From an uncultured Burkholderiales bacterium (GTDB lineage: Bacteria; Pseudomonadota; Gammaproteobacteria; Burkholderiales; Burkholderiaceae_C): DNA of 64,000 nt. The notes beneath the pieces are model-generated. The model had not been told where the DNA came from, made no database searches, and saw only the letters and a list, made by a program, of their open reading frames with translations. A program made the position numbers and the translations under genes. Below, piece by piece: positions 32,944-41,127 of this stretch. Positions within the stretch are counted from its first letter, which is position 1. The number at the start of each line of letters is the position of its first letter. The stretch covers positions 1 through 64,000 of the forward strand of contig CAIODK010000042.1 in NCBI GenBank assembly GCA_903856995.1. The letters run 5' to 3'.

Positions 32944-33711
32944 TTAACCGTGCATGGTCAAACCACCAGAAACGCTGATGACCTGACCGGTGATGAAGGA
33001 AGCATCGTCACTACCAAAAAAGGCAATGGCGCTGGCCAAGTCTTCGGGCTGACCCAAGCGGCCCAAAGGAATCGCGCTACGAAAGGCTTCGATTAATTTA
33101 GCTGGATCCCGTGCACCTTCGGCGACCCCAGCTAACAAGGCGGTATCAGTCGGACCTGGGCAAACCACATTGACCGTGATGTTGTGACGCGCATGTTCGC
33201 GTGCCAACGTTTTGGACAAAGCCACCAAACCGCCTTTGCATGCGGAATAGACCGCCTCACCAGATGACCCGCCACGCGCAGCGTCTGATGCGATGTTCAC
33301 AATGCGACCGGCATTGCGAGCCACCATGCCAGGCAACACAGCGTGCAACATGTGCAAAGCGCCCGTCAAGTTAATGGCAATCAGCTTGCTCCACTCATCA
33401 GGAACGGATTTAACGAAAGGTTTGAACACATCCCAGCCCGCGTTGTTGACCAACACATCAATCGGACCCAACTGTGCAATAGCAGCAGCGACAGCGGCAT
33501 CCACCGCCACACGATCTGTGATGTCGCACCTAAAAGCGGCAGCGACGCCACCAGAAGCATTGATGCCATCGGCCACCTGTTGCGCACCTTGCAAGTTCAT
33601 GTCAAACACCGCCACCTGCCCCCCCTCTGCAGCGAATCGACGGCACGTGGCGCCACCGATGCCCCCAGCACCTCCGGTGACGATGATGGTTTTGTTTGTA
33701 AATTTCTGCAT
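32944..33711 (-). CDS. badH: 2-hydroxycyclohexanecarboxyl-CoA dehydrogenase (BadH)
   Basis: This 255-residue SDR aligns well in character with BadH: KTIIVTGGAGGIGGATCRRF for the cofactor loop, VFDMNLQGA for NAD preference, NNAGWDVFKPFVKS, NIASDAARGGSSGEAVYSAC with Ser-Tyr-Lys catalytic residues, VCPGPTDTALLAGV and VISVSGGLTMHG at the end. It makes 2-oxocyclohexanecarboxyl-CoA for BadI. The frame extends to 33777, but the ATG at 33711 gives the family length. It is the promoter-proximal gene, divergent from the MarR gene. Confidence 0.92.
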   Translation of the reverse strand: MQKFTNKTIIVTGGAGGIGGATCRRFAAEGGQVAVFDMNLQGAQQVADGINASGGVAAAFRCDITDRVAVDAAVAAAIAQLGPIDVLVNNAGWDVFKPFVKSVPDEWSKLIAINLTGALHMLHAVLPGMVARNAGRIVNIASDAARGGSSGEAVYSACKGGLVALSKTLAREHARHNITVNVVCPGPTDTALLAGVAEGARDPAKLIEAFRSAIPLGRLGQPEDLASAIAFFGSDDASFITGQVISVSGGLTMHG

Positions 33712-33775
33712 GCGGCGCTCCATGTTTGGCAAGGTTGTTATGCTTTGCGTCAACATTCTGAATTTTTTAAAATCC

Positions 33776-33803
33776 AATATATGTCAACGTGTTGGTGTAT
33801 ATT
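33776..33803. promoter_or_regulatory. interrupted palindrome between badH and the MarR gene, candidate operator
   Basis: The 28-base site reads AATATA-N3-CAAC-N2-GTTG-N3-TATATT, symmetric in all three paired blocks. It lies in the 140-base divergent promoter region. MarR proteins bind such AT-rich interrupted palindromes. The region also holds three GTCAA copies (33749, 33783 and 33806). The symmetry is seen; the binding protein is inferred. Confidence 0.6.
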
Positions 33804-33850
33804 ACGTCAAACGCAATAGTTCTCGCAAACATTTTTTCGAGCAATTTATC

Positions 33851-34357
33851 ATGGTTTACCCTAAAGATAGCAACAATTTAGCACGCATGGAATTAGCCAA
33901 CCGGTTATTTTTCCGGCTCTATCAATGCGCCAACATGTTGCATAAAACAGGCAGTCGAGCCTTAGAAAAAGAAGGTCTCACCACGCAGCAATGGGCTGTA
34001 CTGGGCGCCCTCTCTCGCCCTGAGGCTGAGGGCGGAATGAGTGTGGGGGACTTGGCGCGTTACTTGAAGGTCAGCCGCCAAAACCTATCCGGTCTGATCG
34101 GGCGAATGGAGCGCGACGGTCACATCGAACTACGGGCCGACACACGCGATCGCCGAGCCAAACGGGTGACCATGACCAAGAACGGGCGCAAGGTGTGGGA
34201 AAAAGACGCACAACCCAAAATACGCGCGTACTACGATTCGGCGCTGACTGATTTCTCGACGGGTGATTTGACGCATACCCTCCACTACCTCATGAAGTTG
34301 CTCGGCAACATGGAGGAAATTGATCAATCCATCGAACCCAACACCGAAACCGAATAA
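33851..34357 (+). CDS. badR: MarR family regulator (BadR-like)
   Basis: This 168-residue MarR protein has a winged helix: LTTQQWAVLGALSRPEAEGG, MSVGDLARYLKVSRQNLSGL, MERDGHIELRADTRDRRAKR and VTMTKNGRKV, with helices at both ends for dimerisation. It is divergent from badH. By analogy with BadR, it would derepress the ali/bad genes when a CoA-thioester intermediate binds. The frame is open far upstream (to 33293), but that part is antisense to badH, so the ATG at 33851 is chosen. Confidence 0.87.
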   Translation: MVYPKDSNNLARMELANRLFFRLYQCANMLHKTGSRALEKEGLTTQQWAVLGALSRPEAEGGMSVGDLARYLKVSRQNLSGLIGRMERDGHIELRADTRDRRAKRVTMTKNGRKVWEKDAQPKIRAYYDSALTDFSTGDLTHTLHYLMKLLGNMEEIDQSIEPNTETE

Positions 34358-34360
34358 GGC

Positions 34361-35263
34361 TCAAATCGTTTTTCCGTTCATGGATTGCAGCGCACGCACG
34401 CGAAACTCGGAAGGCGTCAGCCCCATATGTTTCCTAAAAAACCGCGTGAAATAAGCCTCGTCGACAAACCCGACCAAATTGGCAACTTGTTTGATGCCAT
34501 CGCCTGAGTAGACCAACTCACGCTGGGCCTCGTGCAGGATGCGTGCATTCACCACGTCTTGGCTCGACACATTCAAGACCTCGCGGCACAGACGCGTGAG
34601 ATGCCCTGCAGTCAAACCCATCTCACTTGCGTAGTACGCCATCGGTCTTCTTTGACGAAAGTGCTCGTCGACCAACGCTCGAAATTTTTCAATCTGCTGC
34701 GCTTTACGCGAGTTATGCGCCATACGCGGAGACTCCAGCACATTGCTCAGCCGTGCCACTTGCACCAACAACGCCATGACCAACGACATGCCTGCAGCCA
34801 CTTGCCCCACCGCGTGTACGCGCCACTCACGCTCAATGCCCAAAAACAAAGGCATCAACGCCTCAGCGTGACGACTTGACTCCTCCAATTGCAAGATTGC
34901 CGGCTTGCGCAAGACGGACACAAGTTCTGGCATCACCACGGAGGCCATGGACTCCAACGACTTTTGTGCCGCTGTGACCACCGGCCCATCAATGTTCGTA
35001 CTGAACTGAAAGCCATGCACGTTTTGGGATGGTATTAATATCAACGCAGGGCTGTAGACCTTGTAGCGCGCATCATTGATGAACACGTCACCCTCACCCT
35101 GTGTGAGATACAAAATCTGTATGAAAGCGTCGTGAGTATGCGGGCGTATATCGTAGTTATAAGGGGACGAACGCACCGGTATCCACTCAAACTGAAATGA
35201 GTTAGTCCATCCACTTTGCTGACGATCGCCATACAAGTCATAACTAGGGATTGAGCTTTTCAT
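34361..35263 (-). CDS. AraC family regulator (PobR/PobC-like)
   Basis: This 300-residue regulator has an N-terminal cupin (HTHDAFIQILYLTQGEGDVF near residue 45, then ALILIPSQNVHGFQF) and a C-terminal AraC double helix-turn-helix (RRPMAYYASEMGLTAGHLTR, then LVGFVDEAYFTRFFRKHMGL with TPSEFR). The layout resembles AraC regulators of aromatic acid genes such as 4-hydroxybenzoate hydroxylase. It is divergent from the SDR/KstD-like operon and convergent with badR, four bases apart. AGGAGATA precedes the ATG at 35263. Confidence 0.88.
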   Translation of the reverse strand: MKSSIPSYDLYGDRQQSGWTNSFQFEWIPVRSSPYNYDIRPHTHDAFIQILYLTQGEGDVFINDARYKVYSPALILIPSQNVHGFQFSTNIDGPVVTAAQKSLESMASVVMPELVSVLRKPAILQLEESSRHAEALMPLFLGIEREWRVHAVGQVAAGMSLVMALLVQVARLSNVLESPRMAHNSRKAQQIEKFRALVDEHFRQRRPMAYYASEMGLTAGHLTRLCREVLNVSSQDVVNARILHEAQRELVYSGDGIKQVANLVGFVDEAYFTRFFRKHMGLTPSEFRVRALQSMNGKTI

Positions 35264-35374
35264 GAGGGTATCTCCTAGGTATAAATGCATGAATTGTCCT
35301 AATGACTGCAGGTTTCGTCAAGTTCAAATTGAATCAGAAAACGCAAACTACAAGCACTTCAACAGGTGCTGACG

Positions 35375-36193
35375 ATGAACGAACCAAAACATTGGCTGGG
35401 ATTACAAGAGCGTGTATGCGTGGTCACAGGTGCGGCCAGCGGCATCGGCGCAGGCATTGCACAAGCATTAGCACAAGCCGGTGCAAAAGTTGCCTTGCTC
35501 GACCGCAACATCGAAGGCTCACGAGCCGTTGCCGCCAGACTCACCGCGCAAGGCGCAACCGTGATCTCCATTGCCTGCGACACCACCCAGGAAATTCAAG
35601 TCAAAGAAGCTGCAGCACGCGTGGCCCAAGAGCTAGGGCCCTGCTACGCACTCATCAACAACGCTGGCTTGCTTCGTTCCGGTGGGCTCAATGAGGTCAG
35701 CCTCGAAGATTGGAACTACGTCCTCAACGTCAACCTCACAGGCTACTTGCTATGCGCACGCACATTCGCAAAGTCAATGCGCGATGCGGGCGGAGGCGCG
35801 CTTGTACACGTCGCTTCGATCGCTAGCAAATTTCCACAAACAAGCAGCGGTGCTTACAGCGCTAGCAAAGCGGGTGTGCTGCTGATGTCACGTCAAATGG
35901 CTGTGGAATGGGGCGATCAAGGCATACGCAGCAACGCGATTTGCCCCGGCATGATCCGAACCCCGCTCTCTGCCAAGTTTTATGAAGAGCCCGGCTTGGA
36001 AGCCAAACGCGCCGCAGTCACGGCCAGTCGTCGCGTGGGCGAGCCACAAGACATTGCAGACGTCGCCGTCTTCTTGGCCAGCCCACGTTCAGCATATGTC
36101 AACGGCGCGGAGCTGGTCGTCGATGGTGGCATGTCCTCCATGTTGATGGATATGGTGCCCCGCCCCGGCTTTAACTCACAAGTAACGAACTAA
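35375..36193 (+). CDS. short-chain dehydrogenase/reductase (SDR)
   Basis: This 272-residue SDR has CVVTGAASGIGAGIAQALAQ, VALLDRNIEGSRAVAARL (Asp for NAD), NNAGLLRSGGLNEV, VHVASIASKFPQTSSGAYSA for the catalytic Ser-Tyr-Lys, and ELVVDGGMSSMLMDM. It is the first gene of the operon that continues with the KstD-like flavoprotein. It may oxidise a ring hydroxyl to the ketone that the flavoprotein then desaturates. A GTG at 35366 is an alternative start. GTCAA at 35317 in its upstream region matches the motif noted near badH. Confidence 0.87.
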   Translation: MNEPKHWLGLQERVCVVTGAASGIGAGIAQALAQAGAKVALLDRNIEGSRAVAARLTAQGATVISIACDTTQEIQVKEAAARVAQELGPCYALINNAGLLRSGGLNEVSLEDWNYVLNVNLTGYLLCARTFAKSMRDAGGGALVHVASIASKFPQTSSGAYSASKAGVLLMSRQMAVEWGDQGIRSNAICPGMIRTPLSAKFYEEPGLEAKRAAVTASRRVGEPQDIADVAVFLASPRSAYVNGAELVVDGGMSSMLMDMVPRPGFNSQVTN

Positions 36194-36211
36194 TTTCATT
36201 TGGAGAACACG

Positions 36212-37918
36212 ATGTCTGAAAATTTTGAGTGCGATGTGATTGTGGTGGGCTCAGGCGCTGCGGGCTTGACTGCGGCCATTACCGCGAAAAAACGAGGGCT
36301 CAAGGTCATCGTTCTTGAAAAAGAACCTGTCTTTGGCGGTACCACAGCGCTGTCAGGTGGCGTACTGTGGATTCCACTCAACGAACACGGGCGAAAGCAA
36401 AACCCTGACGACACACGGCTCGCAGTGCGAACCTACATGATGCAAGAAACTGGCAGTTATTTTGATGAGGCGGCGGTCGACGCCTTCATTGAAAACGGTC
36501 CCAAGATGGTGGCTTTTTTCGAGCGCGAAACTGAGATGAAGTTCGTACCCACGATGTACCCCGACTACCACCCGAACGTTGCAGGTGGCGTTGACATTGG
36601 TCGCTCAATCTTGGCTGCGCCATTCGACATTCGACGGTTAGGCAAAGACATGCTGCGCTTGAAGCCGCCACTCAAAACCATCACATTCATCGGCATGATG
36701 TTTAACTCCTCCAATGCCGATTTGAAACATTTCTTTCAAGCCACGAAATCATTGACGTCATTTATCTATGTTGCCAAACGCTTGATCACGCACATCAAAG
36801 AGTTGGCGCTGTATCAGCGAGGCATTCACGTCACTAGCGGCAACGCGTTGGCTGCACGCTTGGCGAAATCAGCACTCGACTTAAATATCCCCATTCTGAC
36901 AAGTAGCCCCGTCGTTGAAATACTGATGGAAAACGGGAATGCAATCGGCGTACGTACTGGCGGAGAGCATGGCGAAAAGCGGTTGACGGCACGTCATGGC
37001 GTGGTGTTAGCTTGTGGAGGATTTCCACACGATGTGAAGCGAATCGCGAAGGCCTACCCACACCTTCAACGTGGCGGTGAACATCTTTCACCAACACCCG
37101 TTAGCAACACAGGCGACGGACTAAATATGGCGGAGGTTGTAGGCGGCAAAGTAGAAATTCGCTTCAAAGATGCCGCAGCTTGGATGCCTGTGTCTTACGT
37201 TCCTTATGCAAACGGCGAGTTCGGCGTATTCCCACACTTGTTGGATCGCTACAAACCCGGCATCATCGGCGTACTCAAAAATGGCAAACGATTCACCAAT
37301 GAAAGCAACTCTTACCACGACGTAGGCGCTGATTTGATTCGCGCCTGTGCAGGCCAAAAAGACACCACCATGTGGTTGATCTGCGACAAACTCACACTCG
37401 CAAAATACGGCATTGGGTTTGTCAAACCCGCACCCATGCCCGTGGGTCGATTCTTGCGCAACGGCTACCTACTCAAAGGCAACACTTTGGCAGAACTCGC
37501 TAAAAATGCGGGCATTGACCCAGCGGGCTTAGAGCAAACCGTCCATGAATTCAACATCGGGGCAGTCAAGGGCGAAGACTCTGCGTTTGGCCGAGGCACC
37601 ACGACCTTCAACCGCTATTTAGCTGACATCGAAAACAAACCCAATCCCTGTGTCGCACCGGTACAAAAGGGCCCTTTCTATGCCGTCAAAATCGTCATGG
37701 GAGATTTAGGCACATTCGATGGAATTCAAACCAGCGTGGCGGGGGAAGTACTCAGAGACGATGGTTCTGCCATTGACGGTCTCTACGCCGTAGGCAATGA
37801 CCGCGCGAGCATCATGGGTGGCAACTACCCTGCAGCTGGCATCACACACGGGCCAAACATGACCTTTGGTTTTGTAACAGGCAACCACATCGCCGACAAA
37901 GCAGGCGTCCACGCATGA
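36212..37918 (+). CDS. FAD-dependent 3-ketosteroid-delta1-dehydrogenase-like flavoprotein
   Basis: This 568-residue FAD_binding_2 protein has the dinucleotide loop VIVVGSGAAGLTAAITAKKR at residues 10-29, then VLEKEPVFGGTTALSGGVLW and a C-terminal GGNYPAAGITHGPNMTFGFV. Tyr539 and Gly543 there match the Tyr/Gly pair of KstD that promotes ketone enolisation. Such enzymes desaturate the carbons beside a ring ketone. Flanking SDRs could supply the ketone. A steroid pathway is not supported by neighbours; an alicyclic keto acid such as 4-oxocyclohexanecarboxylate is a better guess. The ATG at 36212 follows a GGAG site. Confidence 0.88.
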   Translation: MSENFECDVIVVGSGAAGLTAAITAKKRGLKVIVLEKEPVFGGTTALSGGVLWIPLNEHGRKQNPDDTRLAVRTYMMQETGSYFDEAAVDAFIENGPKMVAFFERETEMKFVPTMYPDYHPNVAGGVDIGRSILAAPFDIRRLGKDMLRLKPPLKTITFIGMMFNSSNADLKHFFQATKSLTSFIYVAKRLITHIKELALYQRGIHVTSGNALAARLAKSALDLNIPILTSSPVVEILMENGNAIGVRTGGEHGEKRLTARHGVVLACGGFPHDVKRIAKAYPHLQRGGEHLSPTPVSNTGDGLNMAEVVGGKVEIRFKDAAAWMPVSYVPYANGEFGVFPHLLDRYKPGIIGVLKNGKRFTNESNSYHDVGADLIRACAGQKDTTMWLICDKLTLAKYGIGFVKPAPMPVGRFLRNGYLLKGNTLAELAKNAGIDPAGLEQTVHEFNIGAVKGEDSAFGRGTTTFNRYLADIENKPNPCVAPVQKGPFYAVKIVMGDLGTFDGIQTSVAGEVLRDDGSAIDGLYAVGNDRASIMGGNYPAAGITHGPNMTFGFVTGNHIADKAGVHA

Positions 37919-38253
37919 ACCACCTCAGCAAACCCCTCATCGATCACCGCATCTACACCATTGCCCTGCGCAAGATGCCTGAGTTTTTAGACGTATTCAA
38001 TCGCTTGGCAATGCCGCTCCTGCTTGACACATTGGGGCATCCCCTAGGGTTTTACACCAGCCTGGTCGGACCCCAAAACCAATTTATACACCTGTGGGGC
38101 TACGACGATTTAGCCGACTACGAGCGACGCTGCAAAGCACGCGACACACACCCCGAATTTCCCGCCTATTTGGCTGCATCAGGTCACCTCATTACGGCGC
38201 AAGAAACACGACTCATCAAAGCAGTTGACATGCCTTCCTGGCAGATGCGGTGA
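37915..38253 (+). CDS. NIPSNAP family protein
   Basis: This 112-residue protein has the NIPSNAP dimeric ferredoxin-like fold: DHRIYTIALRKMPEFLDVF, LGHPLGFYTSLVGPQNQFIH followed by LWGYDDLADYERRCKAR, and PEFPAYLAAS. The function of bacterial NIPSNAP proteins is largely unknown, but they often accompany degradation genes. It overlaps the flavoprotein stop by four bases, so it is translationally coupled and probably assists that step. Confidence 0.88.
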   Translation: MNHLSKPLIDHRIYTIALRKMPEFLDVFNRLAMPLLLDTLGHPLGFYTSLVGPQNQFIHLWGYDDLADYERRCKARDTHPEFPAYLAASGHLITAQETRLIKAVDMPSWQMR

Positions 38254-38279
38254 GCATGCGGGCATTCGCATCAACTGAA

Positions 38280-38382
38280 TCAATGTATTTACATATATTT
38301 TTTAGGGAAAACGATAGTTTTTAACTTATGAAAATCGAACTAAATCTCTTTGCTATTCATGATAATAACGTAAATACATTGA
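38280..38382. repeat. 13-base inverted repeats upstream of the SDR/Liv operon, candidate operators
   Basis: TCAATGTATTTAC at 38280-38292 is the exact reverse complement of GTAAATACATTGA at 38370-38382, with a 77-base spacer. The second lies inside the palindrome AAATAC-N6-GTATTT. Both lie before the ATG at 38402. The pair looks like two binding sites for one dimeric regulator and may allow looping. Function is inferred. Confidence 0.6.
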
Positions 38383-38401
38383 CGTATTTAATTCAACACA
38401 C

Positions 38402-39220
38402 ATGACCTCCAACACTACGCCATTGTCAAAACACGTTGTCGCCATCACCGGTGCCGCCGACGGCATTGGCTGGGCTACTGCACAACTCTTTGCCGCTCGC
38501 GGCTGGCAGGTTGCTTTACTCGATATCGATGGACGCCTAGCCAACGAACGCGCGAACACATTGGGCCATCATCACATCGGCCTGTCATGCGATGTGACGG
38601 ATGAAGGACAAGTGCTCAATGCAATCGCCCAAGTGATTGCGCAGCTAGGTCGCCTCGACGCCTTGGTGAATAACGCGGGCATTGGTGACCAAACAACACC
38701 CACCCTCCTACAAACAGTCGAAGCATTCGATCGCGTTTTGTCTGTGCATTTACGCGGCGCCTTCTTGATGACACAAGCCGCACTTGCGCACATGCAAACC
38801 CAGGGCCGCGATGCCAAAGGTAACCGCGGATCGATCGTCAATATCGGCTCCATCGCCAGCACTGGCGGCATTCCTGGACGCAACGCCTACAGCGCAGCCA
38901 AAGCAGGAGTTCTAGGAATGACACGCGCACTCGCCACCGAGTGGGCGCGCAAAGGCATCCGTGTGAATGCCGTGGCACCAGGCTATGTCGCAACCGCCTT
39001 GGTTGCAGAACTGGCAGAAAAAGGGGCCATCAACGCGCCTGCCATCATGCAACGGACCCCCATGGGCCGCATGGCCGAGCCATCCGAAATTGCAGAAAGT
39101 ATTTTCTTCTTAGCCTCCCCCGCCTCCAGTTATGTGACCGGCGCCACATTGGCAGTGGATGGTGGGTGGAGTGTGTTGGGCGCGCCAGACATAGCGCTCG
39201 GCGACATCGAACATGCATGA
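38402..39220 (+). CDS. short-chain dehydrogenase/reductase (SDR)
   Basis: This 272-residue classical SDR has VVAITGAADGIGWATAQLFA, VALLDIDGRLANERANTL (Asp after beta-2, NAD type), NNAGIGDQTTPTLL, VNIGSIASTGGIPGRNAYSA with the catalytic Ser-Tyr-Lys, and TLAVDGGWSVLG. It has its own 148-base upstream region with inverted repeats, and the Liv importer genes follow after 30 bases. It may act on a second stereoisomer of the hydroxy acid handled by the SDR at 35375, but that is speculation. Confidence 0.87.
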   Translation: MTSNTTPLSKHVVAITGAADGIGWATAQLFAARGWQVALLDIDGRLANERANTLGHHHIGLSCDVTDEGQVLNAIAQVIAQLGRLDALVNNAGIGDQTTPTLLQTVEAFDRVLSVHLRGAFLMTQAALAHMQTQGRDAKGNRGSIVNIGSIASTGGIPGRNAYSAAKAGVLGMTRALATEWARKGIRVNAVAPGYVATALVAELAEKGAINAPAIMQRTPMGRMAEPSEIAESIFFLASPASSYVTGATLAVDGGWSVLGAPDIALGDIEHA

Positions 39221-39250
39221 GCAACTCAAACAAACACACAGGAAAACACC

Positions 39251-40102
39251 ATGTTGACCATCAATCTTTTTAATGGGTTTGTTTATGGCTCATTGCTCAT
39301 CATCATGTGCTCGGGCCTTGCTCTGATTTACGGGCTTCGTCGGGTGGTGAACTTTGCCCATGGCTCTTTCTACATGCTGGGCGCCTACCTCGGCTACACC
39401 GTGGCGATGCAAAGCAACTTTTGGGTCGCCTTGATCGTCGCCCCAGCGTTGATGGCCATCTTGGGCGTGTTGCTAGACCGCTACGGCTTTCGACTTCTAC
39501 AAGACCGTGACCCCTTAACCGTGGTGCTGGTCACGTTCGGCTTACTGCTGGTGATTGAAGACATGGTGCAATCAGTATGGGGCAAGAGCAACCTGTCTGT
39601 TGCAGCCCCCGAGGCCTTGAACTTCTCAGTCGATTTATTTGGCACCCCAGTACCCGCTTACCGCATCGGCGTCATCGTGATGGGGGCCACTGTGGCGCTT
39701 GGCTTGAGTCTATGGCTGCGCTATTCAAAAATCGGTTTGTTTGTTCGTGCCGCCAGTACCGACCCCATCACCACAGCCATGCAAGGCGTCAACACAGACG
39801 CGTTAAGCGCAGCAGTCGTTGGCCTAGGAACTGCTTTGGCGGGCTTAGCAGGCGTGGTATCCGCGCCTTTCTTGTCACTCTCACCCTCCATGAGCTCAGA
39901 TGTATTGATTGACTCATTTGTGGTGGTGGTCATTGGCGGACTGGGCTCACTCGCAGGCGCCTTCATCGCAGCCTTGCTCCTTGGCATGGTGCAGGCCATT
40001 GGTGCCGTGTATTTGCCAGATGCCTCAGTGTTGCTGCCCTTTGTTTTCATGGTGGCCATCTTGATTTGGAAACCGGCAGGGTTTGCGGGTAGCCGCACCT
40101 AA
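39251..40102 (+). CDS. livH: branched-chain amino acid-type ABC transporter permease (LivH)
   Basis: This 283-residue permease has about eight helices and LivH landmarks: FVYGSLLIIMCSGLALIYGL, VVNFAHGSFYMLGAYLGYTV and GLGTALAGLAGVVSAPFLSL, then VVVIGGLGSLAGAFIAALLL. It forms the inner-membrane channel with LivM. The import system is complete here (H, M, G, F, and the binding protein). The neighbours suggest an alicyclic or aromatic acid rather than leucine as cargo. Confidence 0.92.
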   Translation: MLTINLFNGFVYGSLLIIMCSGLALIYGLRRVVNFAHGSFYMLGAYLGYTVAMQSNFWVALIVAPALMAILGVLLDRYGFRLLQDRDPLTVVLVTFGLLLVIEDMVQSVWGKSNLSVAAPEALNFSVDLFGTPVPAYRIGVIVMGATVALGLSLWLRYSKIGLFVRAASTDPITTAMQGVNTDALSAAVVGLGTALAGLAGVVSAPFLSLSPSMSSDVLIDSFVVVVIGGLGSLAGAFIAALLLGMVQAIGAVYLPDASVLLPFVFMVAILIWKPAGFAGSRT

Positions 40103-40121
40103 TTTGAAGTGAGTATTTAAT

Positions 40122-41102
40122 ATGAGTCCACTACGCGCTATTCTTATTTCTGTCGCCGCCCTGCTCGCAGGTGTGGGCGTGGTCACAGTTGTCAGTTCCA
40201 ACACAGTGTTGTCACTGCTCACACAAGCCGTTGTGTACGCTGTCTTTGCCTTGGGCATCGGTGTGTTGCTTAAGCAAAATGGTTTGGTGAGTTTTGGCCA
40301 CGCGCTGTACTTTGGTGCATCAGGCTATGCCATCGGCATCACCCTGCAACTACAAATCATGCCCGTCGAGTGGGCCATCCTGGCCACGTTGGCAGGCATC
40401 GGCATTGCAGCTTTCGTGATTGGCCTGATCATTGTGCGCGTGCCCGGAATTGCGTTTGGCATGCTGACCTTGGCGATTGGTCAGATGTTCTATTTATCGG
40501 TTTCTCGCGCACGTGGCGTGACCGGTGGTGCCGATGGGATGCAAGTCGATTGGCCTGCCACCATTTTTGGATTTAGCCAGTCGTCCATCCTTAAACCAGC
40601 CGTGATGTTTTTGATTTGTTGGTGCACTTTGGTAGTCGTGATGCTCTTGCTGTCCTTGTTGTTAAACACGCGTTTGGGCGCCATCACTGAGGCCGTGCGC
40701 GACAACGAGGAACGCGCTCGCTTCATCGGCATCTCTACGGTCATGCCGCGCGCTGCTATTTATGCCCTGTCTGCAGTCGTCACTGCGTTGGCCGGCATGT
40801 TGTCCACCCTGAATACCGGCTTTGTATCTCCCGAGAACTTGCACTGGAGTTTGTCCGGAATGGCGCTGATGATGGTTGTCGTTGGCGGCTTCAAAGCCTT
40901 GTGGGGGCCTGCATTGGGTGCCGTGGTTTATTTCATCTTCAAAGACGTGGTGGGCGACTACGCCACCCACTGGATGTCAATTTTTGGTGTGGCCTTGATT
41001 GCCGTCATCGTTTTCTCACCCACAGGGATCGCTGGGGCCTTGCAAGCCCTCTGGCGCAGCAAACCTGCTGCTGGTTCACGCGCCAAAGCAGGCGTGCATT
41101 GA
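40122..41102 (+). CDS. livM: branched-chain amino acid-type ABC transporter permease (LivM)
   Basis: This 326-residue second permease has about nine helices and LivM motifs: LLKQNGLVSFGHALYFGASG, RVPGIAFGMLTLAIGQMFYL, GAITEAVRDNEERARFIGIS and MMVVVGGFKALWGPALGAVV. The GAITEAVRDNE loop docks the ATPases. It follows livH after 19 bases and precedes livG after 25 bases in the same operon. Confidence 0.92.
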   Translation: MSPLRAILISVAALLAGVGVVTVVSSNTVLSLLTQAVVYAVFALGIGVLLKQNGLVSFGHALYFGASGYAIGITLQLQIMPVEWAILATLAGIGIAAFVIGLIIVRVPGIAFGMLTLAIGQMFYLSVSRARGVTGGADGMQVDWPATIFGFSQSSILKPAVMFLICWCTLVVVMLLLSLLLNTRLGAITEAVRDNEERARFIGISTVMPRAAIYALSAVVTALAGMLSTLNTGFVSPENLHWSLSGMALMMVVVGGFKALWGPALGAVVYFIFKDVVGDYATHWMSIFGVALIAVIVFSPTGIAGALQALWRSKPAAGSRAKAGVH

Positions 41103-41127
41103 ACAACGCACAGACTCGGAGCACCCT

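Noticed and set aside
33293..33850. N-terminal extension of the MarR gene
   Set aside because: The open frame is antisense to badH and has no HTH or helix pattern; the start at 33851 is right for the family.
36212..37918. Steroid degradation 3-ketosteroid-delta1-dehydrogenase
   Set aside because: Family fold and Tyr/Gly pair are shared, but no other steroid genes are present; kept as KstD-like with unknown ring ketone as substrate.
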